In this document: positions 13,300 to 26,100 of the stretch, piece by piece | How the letters are laid out: each line of letters opens with the position of its first letter | Numbering within the stretch: the first letter of the stretch is position 1 | NCBI RefSeq assembly: GCF_000004075.3 | Contig: NC_026660.2 | Coordinates: forward strand, 28,523,498 to 28,587,497 | Length of the DNA stretch: 64,000 nt | Direction: 5' to 3' | From: Cucumis sativus | Lineage: Eukaryota; Streptophyta; Magnoliopsida; Cucurbitales; Cucurbitaceae | Translations under genes and position numbers: made by a program | Notes under the pieces: model-generated | Told to the model about the DNA's origin: nothing | The model's input: only the letters and a program-made list of their open reading frames with translations | Databases searched by the model: none

Positions 13300-16200
13300 A
13301 TGTCGGTTTTGAATCGGATTTCGAGGACCGCCCGAGCTTGGCGAATACTTGCGTCATTCAAACTCAAGGAATCTTCGAGCGCATCCCAGAGTTTCTATCT
13401 GAGTAAGTTTCTCTTCTACTTCCTGGTTATCATCGTTTCTAAACTACTGTTATTCACGCGATGGTTCTTTCTGAATTCTAGTCTTACTGATATCTTGTGT
13501 TACGTTACGAGTTGCTTATTCTCTGTTTGATATGGAAATGTAATCTTTGTTCCAAATTATAGCTTCTCTTACGGACTGAGCTGTGCTGTTCTCTTTTTTA
13601 TATCTATGGTAATTTGTTGTCAGTCGGCGGAAGCTGTGAATTGCTTGATTCGCTGTTCTTTTGATTATAACAGCCACTGATATTCCATAAGGGGAATGGA
13701 ACTTCATTTTGTTTAGCAAGTTAAGGAGGTTTATCATATGCATTTGCAGGACACTTTGGGCACCAACCAGAGCATTTTAAACCAGGATCGCTGTCTAATG
13801 GACGTGAACCTTGCTTTCTCTATCCAGCTATCGTTGCCGGTATGGTTGGAGTTGGGGCAATGGAAATAGCATATGCAGAAGCTGAAGAGGTATGTCCTTA
13901 ATGATTAATTCATTGGAGAATCGTAGACTGTCTCTGGTGTTTTTCCCGAGATATCTGGTGGTTCATAATATAAACTCAGTTCCTGATCGTACTTGATCCT
14001 AATTATATAATTGTCATTTCGTTATCTGGTCATTTTTTTTCTGAATTGTTTGAATTGATTTAGTGATGACTTTAGCTATCTGCAGTCTACTTCCACTCCA
14101 CCGCCACCAAGGGACCTCTCTACCCATGCTGATATGGAGGACATTGCTAAGAAAGAAAGACTGAGAATAACTGAACAGTTAAAAAGAAACAAAGGAACGA
14201 AGTATGGTGCATGTCCGCGATTTACTGTTGGAGTGAAGGGGCAAAAGGTATTGTATACTCGTCTCTCTTTTGTACTCGACGTCTTTATGGTTTCTCTATA
14301 ATCAAATATTTTAGGCCCATGATAAGTATTTAAGCGAATAATCATCTTCGGAAACAGTCAATGTACGTCTCAAAATGGAGATTGGTTTAACCAGCGCTTT
14401 AATATGCTATTTTCCCTTACTTGTTATAGGTCTGAGTTTGTTACTTGCAAAAATATATCCTAATCATATCTTTGGATAAAATGTTATTTTTATATTTAGC
14501 ATTGTAAGATGTATGCTATTGGGATTATGTTTTAATTCTCTAGAATGAGATACAGGTCAGTATCAAGTTTCAAGTTCCGCCCAGTTGTGAAGTTTCACAT
14601 CTTATTGCAAATCTTGTATCAAATCTTGGACTAAAAGTTGAAGAAACTGCTGGTGGTTCAGATATGTTATTGCGTGCATGGGACAGGTACATTCACGTGT
14701 ATATTTTAACTTCATCATTTGGTTGCAATTATTCAACAGTTGTTGACAACAATGTCTAGCAATTTGCAATTTTAAGGACGAGGGATTATAACATTCGTTT
14801 TCAATTTCTTTTGTAAAAAATAGTCATAGACATTGCTTGCTGCCTTCATTTGTTTTTCTTTTGTTAATTCCAATGTGTTATATATTGACTCTTGCAGTCC
14901 AGTTGCTTGGCAACTAACTCTTAGCCGACCAAAAAGTCAGAAAGAAGCTGGAGAAAACAAGGGAAACTCAATAGAAATGGACGCTGACGATGGAGATCTA
15001 ACTGTCCTAATATTTCATTCACTCATTACCTCAGATAAAACTGTCAGTGCTAATTTTAAGTTTAGTTACGAATTATGGATTCTTTTTTATTTTTATGTTT
15101 GCCAATCAACTTATTCTAGGAAAAAATTTGAGATAGCAACTTCTCATAATTTCTATGCAAATTACTACAGGAAATTGAATTCATAAAGCAGGGAAGCTTG
15201 AGCACCAAAGAGCTTGATTCTTTGGTTTCTGTTTTACAATTAGCCGGTGGAAGGTTGGGAGAAAGTAGATCGTTTGAGAGAAAATCGAAGGAAGAGTCTA
15301 CACAAATGCCATCTTCTGAAAAATCTATATCTAGTCTTGAAGCAATGGGTGTGAAAGTTTATGGACTTGACGGGCCTCATTTAAATTCCACTAAAAATGA
15401 GATATCCTGGGATAATATTGCTGGTTATGATCAACAAAAACGGTATGCTCTGCTTTCTGTTACATACTTTTGTAGTTCTCTCGCTAAATATTTCTCATAT
15501 ATACAACTGTGTATTGACTATTGACAAGAGAGGAAACAATGGAAAGAGACTAATGATCAAAAGATGCAAACTCCACAAGGAGTGAATAAGAAAACAACAA
15601 ATGAAAACATTAGCATGGAAAAAAAATGAAGGAATCCCAATTTAAACAAAGGTCATATGAAGAAAAATAAGCAAAGGGCTTGGAAAGAGAACACCATGAC
15701 GAAGCCTTAAAGCATGCAAAATCAAACTGATCATGCTAAGGGAATAGGGATGCTTGTCTTAAAAAATTATCTGATTTCTTCCCATGCACAGTGTTATTAA
15801 AAGAGCTTTGATCATATCAATCATAGTAACTTTAGTTTTGAAGCCAAAAAATCTCCAACAATCTCCTGAAAAACACTATCCTTTTAATACATTTGATAAA
15901 ATTCACTTTTGATTGAAGAGAGAAAAAAGCTTGAACAAACACTTCAACAAATAGGAGCAACCGAAGAAGATACGACAAGATAACCCTATCCTATTGGCTA
16001 AGAGGATAGTTTACTATTTATTCATCCCTTTATTTCTTTGACTGGTTTTTTTATAAAAGAATTCTATGAAATCAAAGGTTTCATTAAATTAAAGATGATT
16101 TAATCTATGGTGTCTGCTTCATGTTTATTGGTTGTTCTTGTCATTTAATTTGCTGATAATCTTATTGTAGTGAAATAGAAGACTCCATACTGATGACTCT

Positions 16201-19200
16201 ACATAATCCAGAATTATTTGATGATATAGCTCATGGGACTCGGCGCAAATTTGAATCAAATAAACCTCGGGCTGTTCTCTTTGAAGGGCCTCCAGGTTGG
16301 TCGCTTAATTGAGAATGTCTGTGAATGTGAATAATACTGCAGGAAATAGACTTCTTTACTAGGTTTTTCATATTCCTTATCCTAGCCTGTCTTTTAGGTG
16401 CTAAAGTCTCACCTGCCTGTGAAATATGAATAATATTTCAGGGAATAGATCGTCTTTATTAGGTTATGCATATTCCTGATCTTAGCCCGTCTGTGTCTTT
16501 CATGTGCTCAAACCCTGATTTTCTTGTCATATATATTGCCAACTACCTATGATTAGAAATATGAGAGAATTAATATCAGCTATATAATTTTATGAAACTT
16601 GCAAATATTTCCTTTTTGGTTTCTTCTTTTAGGGTTATCTACCAAGATTTCATTTGGCATTGATATTAACCAGCCTATGTGTCGTAGATGTTACATTTGG
16701 TTTAAAAACCAATGTTTACTACTGTTTCTTTTTGTTTGCTTTATTACTTGAAGTTGTTTAAACTACCAAGAACGACAATCCTTTAAGGAAAACTTGGAAT
16801 TATTAATATTTTAATTTTTCCGCTGATTTTAACCCTTAAAACCAGAAGCAAGAAAGCATTTCAATTTTCACTACCGAAATATGTGTTGAGAGGATATGAG
16901 GTCTTCCAAATTGTACTAGGGTTAAAAACAATGGTGCTTCAGTATTATCATTTTCTTCCAACCGAAACCCTTTTCTCTGTGTCCTCACTATCCTTTCAGA
17001 CCACGTACACCCTGGATTAATTTACTTATTTTTCCTGATGTCCAATGAAAAATAGGATTTGCTGCTCTTAAAACAGGGTTGATTGAGACGTGATATGCTA
17101 CATGAATAGAATTGTCCACTTCCGAGTATCTTTTTGAGGTTTCTTATTCAAATTAGTTGTAATAATAATAATAATAATAATCTACTACTTTTTGTCTAGG
17201 ATGCAAAAATTTTCTATAACAAAAAAACGCCACATTTTAAACCTTGCCTTCCATTGGCCATTGACATTGACATTCGGCAAAGTTATGAGATTCCTGTAGT
17301 TGTATTTTGCCTTTCTAGCTTAGAAAATTTTGATAGGCTGAGGCGCTTACTTTCAGCATCTTTGGTTCAGGTACAGGCAAAACATCTTCTGCTCGTGTAA
17401 TTGCAAATCAAGCTGTAAGTCATTATATGATTTCTTGGTATCCATGATTAATCGTAATAGAGATCGGGACAAAAAAGATATGTTCGATACAGAATACTTG
17501 TTAAATTTGTTATCTTTGCTGGTTGCTTTGAGGATGAGATGACTTACCCTAAACTATCATTCTGACTACTTTAGTACTGTATATACTTTTCATTCACGGA
17601 AAAGTACAGTGTAGTTTAAAATTTTGTTTTCATGCTGTACTTTGTGTCTTAGGGCGTGCTTAAACATGTTTTTCATTTGATCGGACTTTATTTCATTCCT
17701 AGAAAATGATGTCTGCTTGTTTTGCAGCATAGAGTTTTCTAATCCAATTACACGAAATGGTCTTGGACATCATAAGCTACTGTTCTCGTGAATTAAGTAT
17801 GAGATAACGTAGAAGGAAACTAAAAAAATTGTACCATCACGTTTTGTGTCAGGGCGTCCCGTTGGTGTATGTACCACTTGAGGTTATCATGTCAAAGTAC
17901 TATGGCGAAAGTGAACGTCTCTTGGGAAAAGTGTTTTCACTTGCTAATGACCTTAGTACTGGTGCTATCATTTTCCTAGACGAGGTAAAGGGCCTGATCA
18001 TCGATTGCTTTTCACAATCATGTTATTTTGATTTTTATTCTTATAATTATTTACAATTCACGTATACCTATAGATTTTACAATTTGTGATAACCTCCGTT
18101 TCGTTTCCTATTGCAGGTTGATTCATTTGCAATTTCTCGTGACAGTGAAATACATGAAGCCACTCGAAGAGTATTATCAGTATTATTGCGTCAGGTAGAA
18201 ATGAACTTTGCACGAATCCGTAACTCCAAAAGTTATGTGCCTTCAGCGCATCTGTGAAGCTGGACATAAATGTTTGACTCGAAAACGTTTTGCATTGACA
18301 CGAAGAACTTAATTTGGATGGCAGTTAATTGGAATTTCATCTAAACGTAACGACATGTGTCTTGCTTTGCAAGCAATGTAGTTTAATTTACAATCTCTGT
18401 GCAGATCGATGGGTTCGAGCAGGACAGGAAAGTGATTGTGATTGCTGCGACTAATAGAAAGCAAGACCTTGATCCTGCTTTAATCAGGCATGCAGATCTG
18501 TACAGTTTTCTTTATCGGCGTTGATTCCACTTGTGCATTAAAAGAAACACAGGCACACACGATCGGATGCTTGGCTGCTAGGTTTATGAACTAATTACTT
18601 CTAAATCTTCGTTTAGTAGGTTTATGAACTAATTACTTCTAAATCTTCGTTTAGTCGGTTTGACATGATGATCACATTTGGGTTACCTGATGAGCGCAAC
18701 CGCGAGGAAATAGCGGCTCAGTATGCAAAGCAGCTAACACAACCCGAATTAAAGGAGTTTGCAAGAAACACAGAAGGGTTAGTTAATCCTAGGCACCTAA
18801 CTACAGATGATTTATTTCCGTAGTCTAGGTAATGTTTGTATTATTTGTCTGCTATTCTGCTGATGGACAACATTCAATTCAAGTCTCCCTGACTAGATTA
18901 GTTACCTTTGTTGACTTTTTTGTTTCTAGGTCTATAGTTGTAACATGTAATAATCTCTCAATCTCTAAAAATATGATTTCAGAATGTCTGGAAGGGACAT
19001 AAGGGATATTTGTCAGCAAGCGGAGCGATCGTGGGCATCAAAGGCAAACTAGCAAATCCTTTATTTCGTCTATCCTTAATGTCTTATAGTGTTCCTTTGT
19101 GGTGCCTATAACCTCTCTTCTTTTTTACAGATAATTCGAGGGAAAGTATCAAAAACTGGAGAACATGGAATACTTCCACCCCTTGAAGAATATATCGAGT

Positions 19201-19289
19201 GTGCCATGAACAGGCGCAAAGCTTTGCAAACTATTGATGACCATGAAATCAAGGACCCCAACCGCACGAAGAAAACTCAATTAGCTTGA
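13300..19289 (+). CDS. AAA-type ATPase, probably mitochondrial (14 exons, 589 aa)
   Basis: Exons: 13300-13402, 13750-13889, 14086-14247, 14544-14686, 14898-15042, 15171-15442, 16171-16295, 17371-17414, 17853-17984, 18117-18194, 18405-18487, 18655-18777, 18983-19043, 19131-19289; all junctions keep frame. The Arg-rich, acid-free N-terminus (MSVLNRISRTARAWRILASF) looks like a mitochondrial presequence. Residues 57-77 form one hydrophobic segment. A charged middle region follows. A single AAA module starts near residue 310: Walker A GPPGTGKT (361-368), Walker B IIFLDE (417-422), sensor 1 ATNR (463-466), an SRFD arginine-finger-like motif (476-479) and MSGRDIRD (518-525) in the lid. It should be an ATP-driven unfoldase or remodeller, anchored in an organelle membrane. 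Substrate unknown; no protease domain follows. I recall an Arabidopsis counterpart near At4g04180 but could not verify it. Introns 11 and 13 use GC donors. Exon 4 could start 12 nt later. Confidence 0.88.
16318..16510. repeat. Diverged tandem duplication in AAA-gene intron 7
   Basis: Two related segments of roughly 90 bp, about 16,318-16,404 and 16,417-16,510, share the order TGTGAA..TGAATAAT, then GGAATAGA, TTTATTAGG or TTTACTAGG, CATATTCC and TAGCC(T/C)GTCT. Many substitutions separate the copies, so the duplication is old. Lies within intron sequence. Confidence 0.7.
18579..18654 (+). repeat. Perfect 38-bp tandem duplication containing a 3' splice site
   Basis: Two identical 38-bp units (18,579-18,616 and 18,617-18,654), each starting TAGGTTTATGAAC and ending TTCGTTTAG. 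The second copy ends exactly at the acceptor AG used by exon 12 of the AAA gene, so the branch/acceptor region is present twice. Use of the first AG would read AGT AGG TTT ATG AAC TAA, a premature stop. Confidence 0.95.
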
Positions 19290-19652
19290 TCGATTATCTT
19301 AATCGACTCAGCTAGCTACTTTAGCTCGAAATGATCTTGCTTTTTTCTGCTAGGCCTTTTATATGGTAATGAAGTAGTCATAACTATAGGATTTAGATAG
19401 AAATGCTAAATTATTCAACAATTCGATCCTTTTTTTTATCGATACAGTTACACTTATCCCATCCATAATACTCCTACGATTCCCGTTTAGATCAAAGGAT
19501 AGCAGCTTCAAAAGGTGAACATGTTGAGTTGAAGTAGACTAAGTAGCAGAGCCCCGTTCCTATATCAATAAAATACATAAAGATCACTTAACAGTTTCTA
19601 ACTATTTTGTTGCTGTCTTGCTGATTAGTAAACGAAGGCTGTAGTTTCTAGT
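19290..19652. other. Convergent 3' region
   Basis: 363 bp between the stop codons of the AAA gene (+) and the coiled-coil gene (-). It should carry both 3' UTRs and poly(A) signals; AATAAA-type words occur near 19,568. No further feature seen. Confidence 0.6.
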
Positions 19653-20108
19653 CTACCTTTCTAAGAAGACTGAAGAGGATGGATCTTCTTCCTTAACTCG
19701 CTTCCTCTTCCGGTTGTTAGGACTCTCCCTGGCTGATAGAAACGAGGCGATCTGCAGCTGACACTGGAGCAGCATGCGAGTCATCTCGGCCTCCGATTCC
19801 AGCCTCCTCTTCTCCTCTTCAAGGCGCATGACCTCCGTCGCCTTGAAAATCTCCATTTCCGCCGTCAGCAGCGACTTTGTCAAGATTTGCAGGCTCTCTG
19901 CCAAACCGGACAGCCGTGTTTCCTCGCCGGAACTTCCCGAATCCTCACTTGTGGAGATATGGGAACCTTCATCCTCAGAATGTGGAGTATCGGAATTCCC
20001 AATCGGAAGGTCGCCGGTTGAGAACCCTGCTCCATCACTTCCATATTTTTGACGTTTCTGGTCGTCCCTGCACTTGATCGGTTTGGTACCACCTGTCTGC
20101 TCTTCCAT
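19653..20108 (-). CDS. Small Ser/acidic coiled-coil protein with basic nuclear-type tail
   Basis: Predicted 151 aa when started at the ATG at 20,106-20,108 (MEEQTGGTKPIK). The open frame continues 40 codons upstream to 20,228, but that part is Trp/Phe-rich, does not resemble the rest and probably is leader. Order: a short basic/polar N-terminus; a Ser/Glu/Asp-rich region (residues about 33-67); a strong helical coiled coil (about 70-128) with EMEIFKATEVMRLEEEKRRL; then a basic RKRKRVK cluster (133-139) like a nuclear localisation signal. The composition resembles C-terminal helices of plant trihelix/SANT factors, but no DNA-binding domain is present. It could be an independent small nuclear protein or a truncated relative of such a factor. 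Unspliced; orientation convergent with the AAA gene. Function not recognised. Confidence 0.6.
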   Translation of the reverse strand: MEEQTGGTKPIKCRDDQKRQKYGSDGAGFSTGDLPIGNSDTPHSEDEGSHISTSEDSGSSGEETRLSGLAESLQILTKSLLTAEMEIFKATEVMRLEEEKRRLESEAEMTRMLLQCQLQIASFLSARESPNNRKRKRVKEEDPSSSVFLER

Positions 20109-23100
20109 TCTCGGCTTTTTCCAGAACCACCAGCTTTCGGCTAGAAAGGATGGTATTGAAAAGCTAAAAGTGAAGGTGCCAAACCAACAAACCAGTTGTA
20201 CTTGGATAAGATTCCTATATTTTCCCACTACTTCTAGTGATCAAAATGGAGAGCCTACTATTTGCGCACCTAATTTATAGTTATGAACAGTCTCTTCCCA
20301 ACTTTTCTTTTTGAGAATTTCTTCTTTTCGCCCATTTGGTGCTAGGTCGATTACACTCCTATTACTTGCCTTTCTCGTATGATCGGACAAATTAGATTTT
20401 TTCTGATTCCGAAAGTTGCGTAAATTGTTAATCAGTTTTTAGACTTCCACATCGCTACAGTATTGGGTTAGTTTTGGTTTGGATCGGAGCCATGGGCCTT
20501 GATATGGTTTCAGGCTTGCTTCTTAGTTTGTATAAGAATAGGATTTGCATGAATCAATTCAAAGTTTAAGAATTAAAGTTCACAATCAAGGTGGGGATTA
20601 TCTTGTAGGAAGTAAAGAATCAAGGAACCATGGTGGGAATGAAAGGGTTGAGTAGAGAGACCATTATTCAAATCCTCATGTAAAGACAGACTGCTCTTAA
20701 TTTGTGGATGAAACATTACCATCATCCTCGGCTCGGCATAGGTTGACTGATGCGACACCCCATGATACGACATTTTATTTAGCACCGCATGATCAATGAC
20801 CCATTACTACTTTTTCATTAATGTGTCTGTCTCTTCCAGAGGGTGCCATGAAAAAAATTATATGAACTGTATTTGTGGGATTTCTTGTACGTTCAATCTT
20901 TCTTTGAATTTCACCTTTTTTTTTATATCCAAATTCTTTCACGCACCATTTCTAGAAAGAAAAATAAAACAATTCAAACTCTCAGTCAGAGTTGATTTTG
21001 GTTGGTTCCTTCCTAAGAAGAAAAACAATAACAATGTTTCCTGCTTGTAAAACGAATAGATTTTGAGTTGACACTACTGATGCGGTTTCAGAGAGTTCCT
21101 CATTTTCATATTCGAATGAATTGCAAAAACTTAATCGAAGGAATACCGAATAACCCACACAGACAAATTTCTTCGTAGTGGCACTAATTAGACAAGAGTC
21201 ACTTCGTTGTCGGCCAACAGAACAATTTTTGTGGTACCATCTTTAAAAATCTCCTTTTATCTCTCTTTCTTTGTGTTTGAGGGTTTGGTCGAACAATAAG
21301 GGCCCTTTAATATGCCCGAAACCATGTGCTTCCCACTCAATTTCAGCAATATACCTTCCAAAATATCAAAAAGATACCAACAACTCAACAGTTCATAATT
21401 TCCCTAATTTCTCATTTATTTTCTTCCATGAAGCTTTCTTTTTTTCTATAATTCGCCTTAACTAAAGTAACACCAATACCATATGGGAAAAAAAACACAG
21501 AGGGAGTCTAATCATGGAGAAAAACCAAACATCCACCACTGCCAAAACAACACTGAAATTCACACAAGCATATAACTCTTTGAAGCAATTTTTTGGTGGA
21601 AATGAGAAGAGTGAATTATTCAAAAAACGAAAAAAAAAAAAAAATCACATCGAGCCATCCAGGTTGTGTTATCCCATCGCACTTATTATTATTTTTTTTT
21701 GTGTGTGTGCATTTATTTAGGCAAGCAAGCATGCATCCAGTTCTCAAGTGATATTCATTAATAAGAGGAACATGATTTGTCAATTGTGTTAATGGAAGAT
21801 GATGATGAGATGTGGGGCTTTTCCTTTTCTGTGGTGCACAGAGACAAGCGCAAAAGAAGGAGATTATGACCCACCATTTCTTTTTTCTTTCTTTTTTTAT
21901 TTTTTCCTCCATTCCTGAATACTGTGGCCCTTTGAAATGCCTAAAAGTATCGATTCAATTATTAAATCATGATCTTCGTCTAGATATGGTATTGTTTTCA
22001 AAATCCTCACCAATAAAAATTCCTATCGCCGGAAGGGAGGGGCAAACAATGACAGAAACAGTTAGAGTTGGAAGGTGACTTTCAACAATTGACTTTCAAA
22101 AACGTAAAACTTTTGTTTCTAAAACTTCTCGGTAATGCAACTATAACACAATAATTACGATAGGTAATACTTTTTAACATTCTTAATAGTTAATTGTAAA
22201 GCCGTAAGTGATACGTTCTATCATTGATAAATTTATATTAACGAAAGATAAATTAATGTTAACAAGTTTTAGATTTTAATCTCTAACATTTAATATGTTA
22301 TGAAAAACTAAATTATGTATTCACATGGGTTAATTTACAACTAGAACAGTAATTTAGTAATATTAATTATCTCAAGAAATATACTTTTTTGTTATGTGCA
22401 TCAGAAGTCAGTATTATTGTGAATGCATTGAATCAAAAGAATGGAAATGTGTTATAAACTGAGCAAATACTCCAATTGGGTTTCTGTTGTCTCGTTCTTT
22501 TTTGAACATTTGAATGTCATTTTAACAATACAGAAAGAAATAAACCACACACATATATATATAATAAATGTACGTCTTCCCCCATCAACATGAAGCTTAT
22601 GATAAGACACAAATCTGAACGACAGAACCTCTCGGGAAATTGAACATTTTGGGGAAAAAGTTATGAAAACTCAAAAACAAAAATAATAACTGTTTGAATT
22701 GAAATGGCAGATACTTCATAAACTAATGTTACCCTTCACAGGCAAAATGGAAATTAAATAAAGAAAGTATGTTGTTGGAAGTACAGTTTTGTTTTTGTAT
22801 ATGCAGTTGTTAAATCACCCATATTTGGACCAACTTTGGAGACGAATAATGCTTCTAAAATAATTTCATTTTATGTTAGTATGTCGTTTTATGCCCTACT
22901 ACTTATATATTATTTCATCAAGTAAATTGCAATGTATATCAATTTTACATAAATTTTATACTCTAACTGATAGAATTCCTTACAATATTAACGATATAAT
23001 TTGGAGAGTTGGATCTATGCTTTTCAATATATGCAGAAAAAATTACTGCTATATATGTATTAACATTTTGGATGTGAACGTTACATTGTATTTGCGAACG

Positions 23101-26100
23101 TCGTTATCATCTCAAGAGGGACTTATAAAGAGGAAGCGTGGGGGGAGGGGGGGAATGTATAGGAAGACATGAAAAGGAAGAGGGTGTGGAGTTCAGTTGT
23201 TCAAATTATGTGGTAATCTTCTCAATTTATTTCTATACATATATATGTGTATATATTTGTTAATTCTTTTATTGATTCAAATATCATTTTTAGAGGAAAT
23301 AATATTAAAGAGGTTTGATTATAATACTTACTATTTGTTATGATTAAATAACTGATCCAAATGAAAGAAAATTCAATATTATATAATATAATTTTAATAA
23401 TTCGATTTTGGATAAAGAAGAAAATTAAAATTACATTCTTAACCATTAAGAACAAAATTTAACATTCATTCAACCACTTTGTTCTTTGATTGAGTAAGAT
23501 AGTTTTGATTTCTTTTCTTTCTAAAATTTATTTAAAAGTAATGTTCTATTACATTGTTTTATTATAATTGAATAAATTAAAATATTTATAAATACATTAA
23601 AATAAAATATCACTATATGGTAAGTAAAATAATAAATTTTATGAATTATTTTAGTTTTCTCTTTTATAATAAAATTTTATTTCAAGTATATTTTAAAACT
23701 ATTTGACTTGAACAAAAAAAATTAAAAATGACGGTACCATTGGCTAGTTGTCACTTTTAATCAATCTTAAAACCTTTTAGTTTTCTCGCTATTTTGAGTT
23801 ACTTTTATTTTTCTCGAATATATTAAAAAAATATACATGTATCAGTTGAGTTAAATTCATGTTAACAAAAAGTTAAATTTATAGTAAACATTTTAGAAAA
23901 TAAAAAGTGTCTTTCTTTTTTCTTTTATATTAAATTTCTTTTTCTCTTATTAATGTCAGCATAAGGTAGATATTAAAACAAAAACACTGTTTATAGTATT
24001 AAGTTTTTCAAAATCTCAAAATAAACAACTAAATCTAACAGTTATGAGTTGAAGTCTATTATTCATACATTTTGTTGGTACTTTTTAATTTTTTTTGCTA
24101 CATATTCTAATACTTTTAACTTGATTTGATTGTTATATTCGTAATTATCTCTAATTTGTTTTTAAATTTAAAATTTTTGAACCAAAATCTAATATGTTTA
24201 ACATATCATAAATTGTTATTAAATTTGATCCATGAGTTCTACACCAAATTATTCTTCAATTGTCCATCTTTGTAATGTCAACTCATGGGTGTAAATATAA
24301 ATAAACCAACCAGATATGGATTACAGGGAAAGAAAAAAAAACATTTGTATTTTTATCCCAAACTTTTCTTAACACTTCAAAATCAAATGTATAGATTAAT
24401 TTAAATCCATTTGATAACTTTATTCTCTGTTTTATGATTTTTATTTCTTAAAATGAAGTTCATTTAATTTTATCTAATTTTAAAATAAAAAACGAAGTTT
24501 AGTTAAATTATAAGAAAGGGAAAAAAAAACTTGAAAATTAAGATAAAAACCTGAATATACATTCTAAAAAATTTACTTGTTCCTTTGGAAACATACATAA
24601 AATTTGAACAAATTTTTGAAATGGATTTAGATCACCACTCTTCCTTTTTATTATTACTATTCTAACATATTTTTACATTAAAATAATACTTTTTAAATGG
24701 TTATGAAATTTGAGAGTTAATTGGGTTTACAACTTTGAAAACATAGATGCATGTTTATTAAGCAAATGGATAATAATGTTGGACTGTACTTGTTATTTAA
24801 TTTACTATGATTGTTTGCTATCATAATTTTGGCAAAAAAGTGTACTTATTGTAATTTATGTATTAATTACATTTATTTAAAAAGCATAAGATGTTTAATT
24901 GAGAAATAGTAATAGTCAAAAGAGGGTCAAATCATCTTTATTTTATTTTATTGGACACAACAGAAAATGCGTCGAATCAACTGGGAGAAAGCGATTGCAA
25001 AAATAATAAAATCAACCAAATTTTGGAGTTCACTTTTCCTTAAAAATAAACTGGTTTAGGGGAAATCAGAGTGTGCTCTCAACTTTAATTATGGACTAGC
25101 CATTTGTGCCAAAAAGTTGGAACAAATTAATTAAAGTAAAAGATACTTTCTCATTCTTAATGACTTAATACTTATTTGTTCATATATATGCAATTATGTT
25201 CATTTTTTTCTCTCTAGTTTTTAACTGCTATTTTCTTTTTATTGATTATACTTTCGTGCTTACTTAATTAGAACTATTAGAACTGGAAACCCATATATTT
25301 TTAAGAATTTAAATACTATTTCCATATATTAATATTTTCTTTAATGATGGGATAAGATAAAAGACGTGGAAATCTATTCCTTTGTATGGTTGAAAGCTTG
25401 AATTGTGTGTTATTTAAGGTTTATTTTTACAAGTTTGAGAAAATAGGTTTTAGGAATTAGATTTATTGTTCAATCTTTTAGATGTCGACAGAAAAACGGA
25501 TAGACTTGATATAATTGATGTATTATTATATAAATTCGATTCAATATTAGTATACATTTGATATACTTTATGCAAATAAAAATTCATATGCGTAAACTAA
25601 GAAAAATGTGACCCAAGATATCTTATCTTTTAAAAAAAATTGTCATGCATGCCCAGTAATTTTTCTTCATTTAATCAATGTTTTATAAAGAAAAAAGAAA
25701 TTTAAACCAGCCATGGGTTTAAGACATTTTAACAAGTTAGAAAAGTGTTGGTAGGTATCCTAATTTTTTAGTTTGATTGTAATAGATGTGGACTAGGATT
25801 TTTAAAAGGTGGAACAGTAGAAGTAGAAGGAATAATCAAAGCATCTTTACTTTAGAATATAATACGTTTTTTTATGTAATATAATAGCTTGACACAAATA
25901 AAAATTATGATAAAAATATTATTCGCTCTTGATCTATTATAAAGAATAAACATAAAAATTAAAATTAGTAACAAAAACAACTAAGAAACGTAATGATATT
26001 TACATAGAAGTCACACACAACAAACAGAAAAAAATCATTATGTTAAGAACGATTATGATCAAACAACATTCAATTATCAAAAATACTCTACCAACCAACT

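Noticed and set aside
15536..15960. Purine-rich sequence in AAA intron 6 as a retroelement insertion
   Set aside because: It has the feel of an intronic repeat, but no protein pattern, terminal repeat or duplication could be read.
20109..20228. 40-codon N-terminal extension of the coiled-coil protein
   Set aside because: Trp/Phe-rich and unlike the rest; the internal Met at 20,108 gives a coherent small protein, though the longer form cannot be fully excluded.
21514..22078. Short frames with Lys- or Phe-rich products near 21.5-22.1 kb
   Set aside because: Low complexity from poly(A)/poly(T) tracts; no domain and no splice-linked partner.
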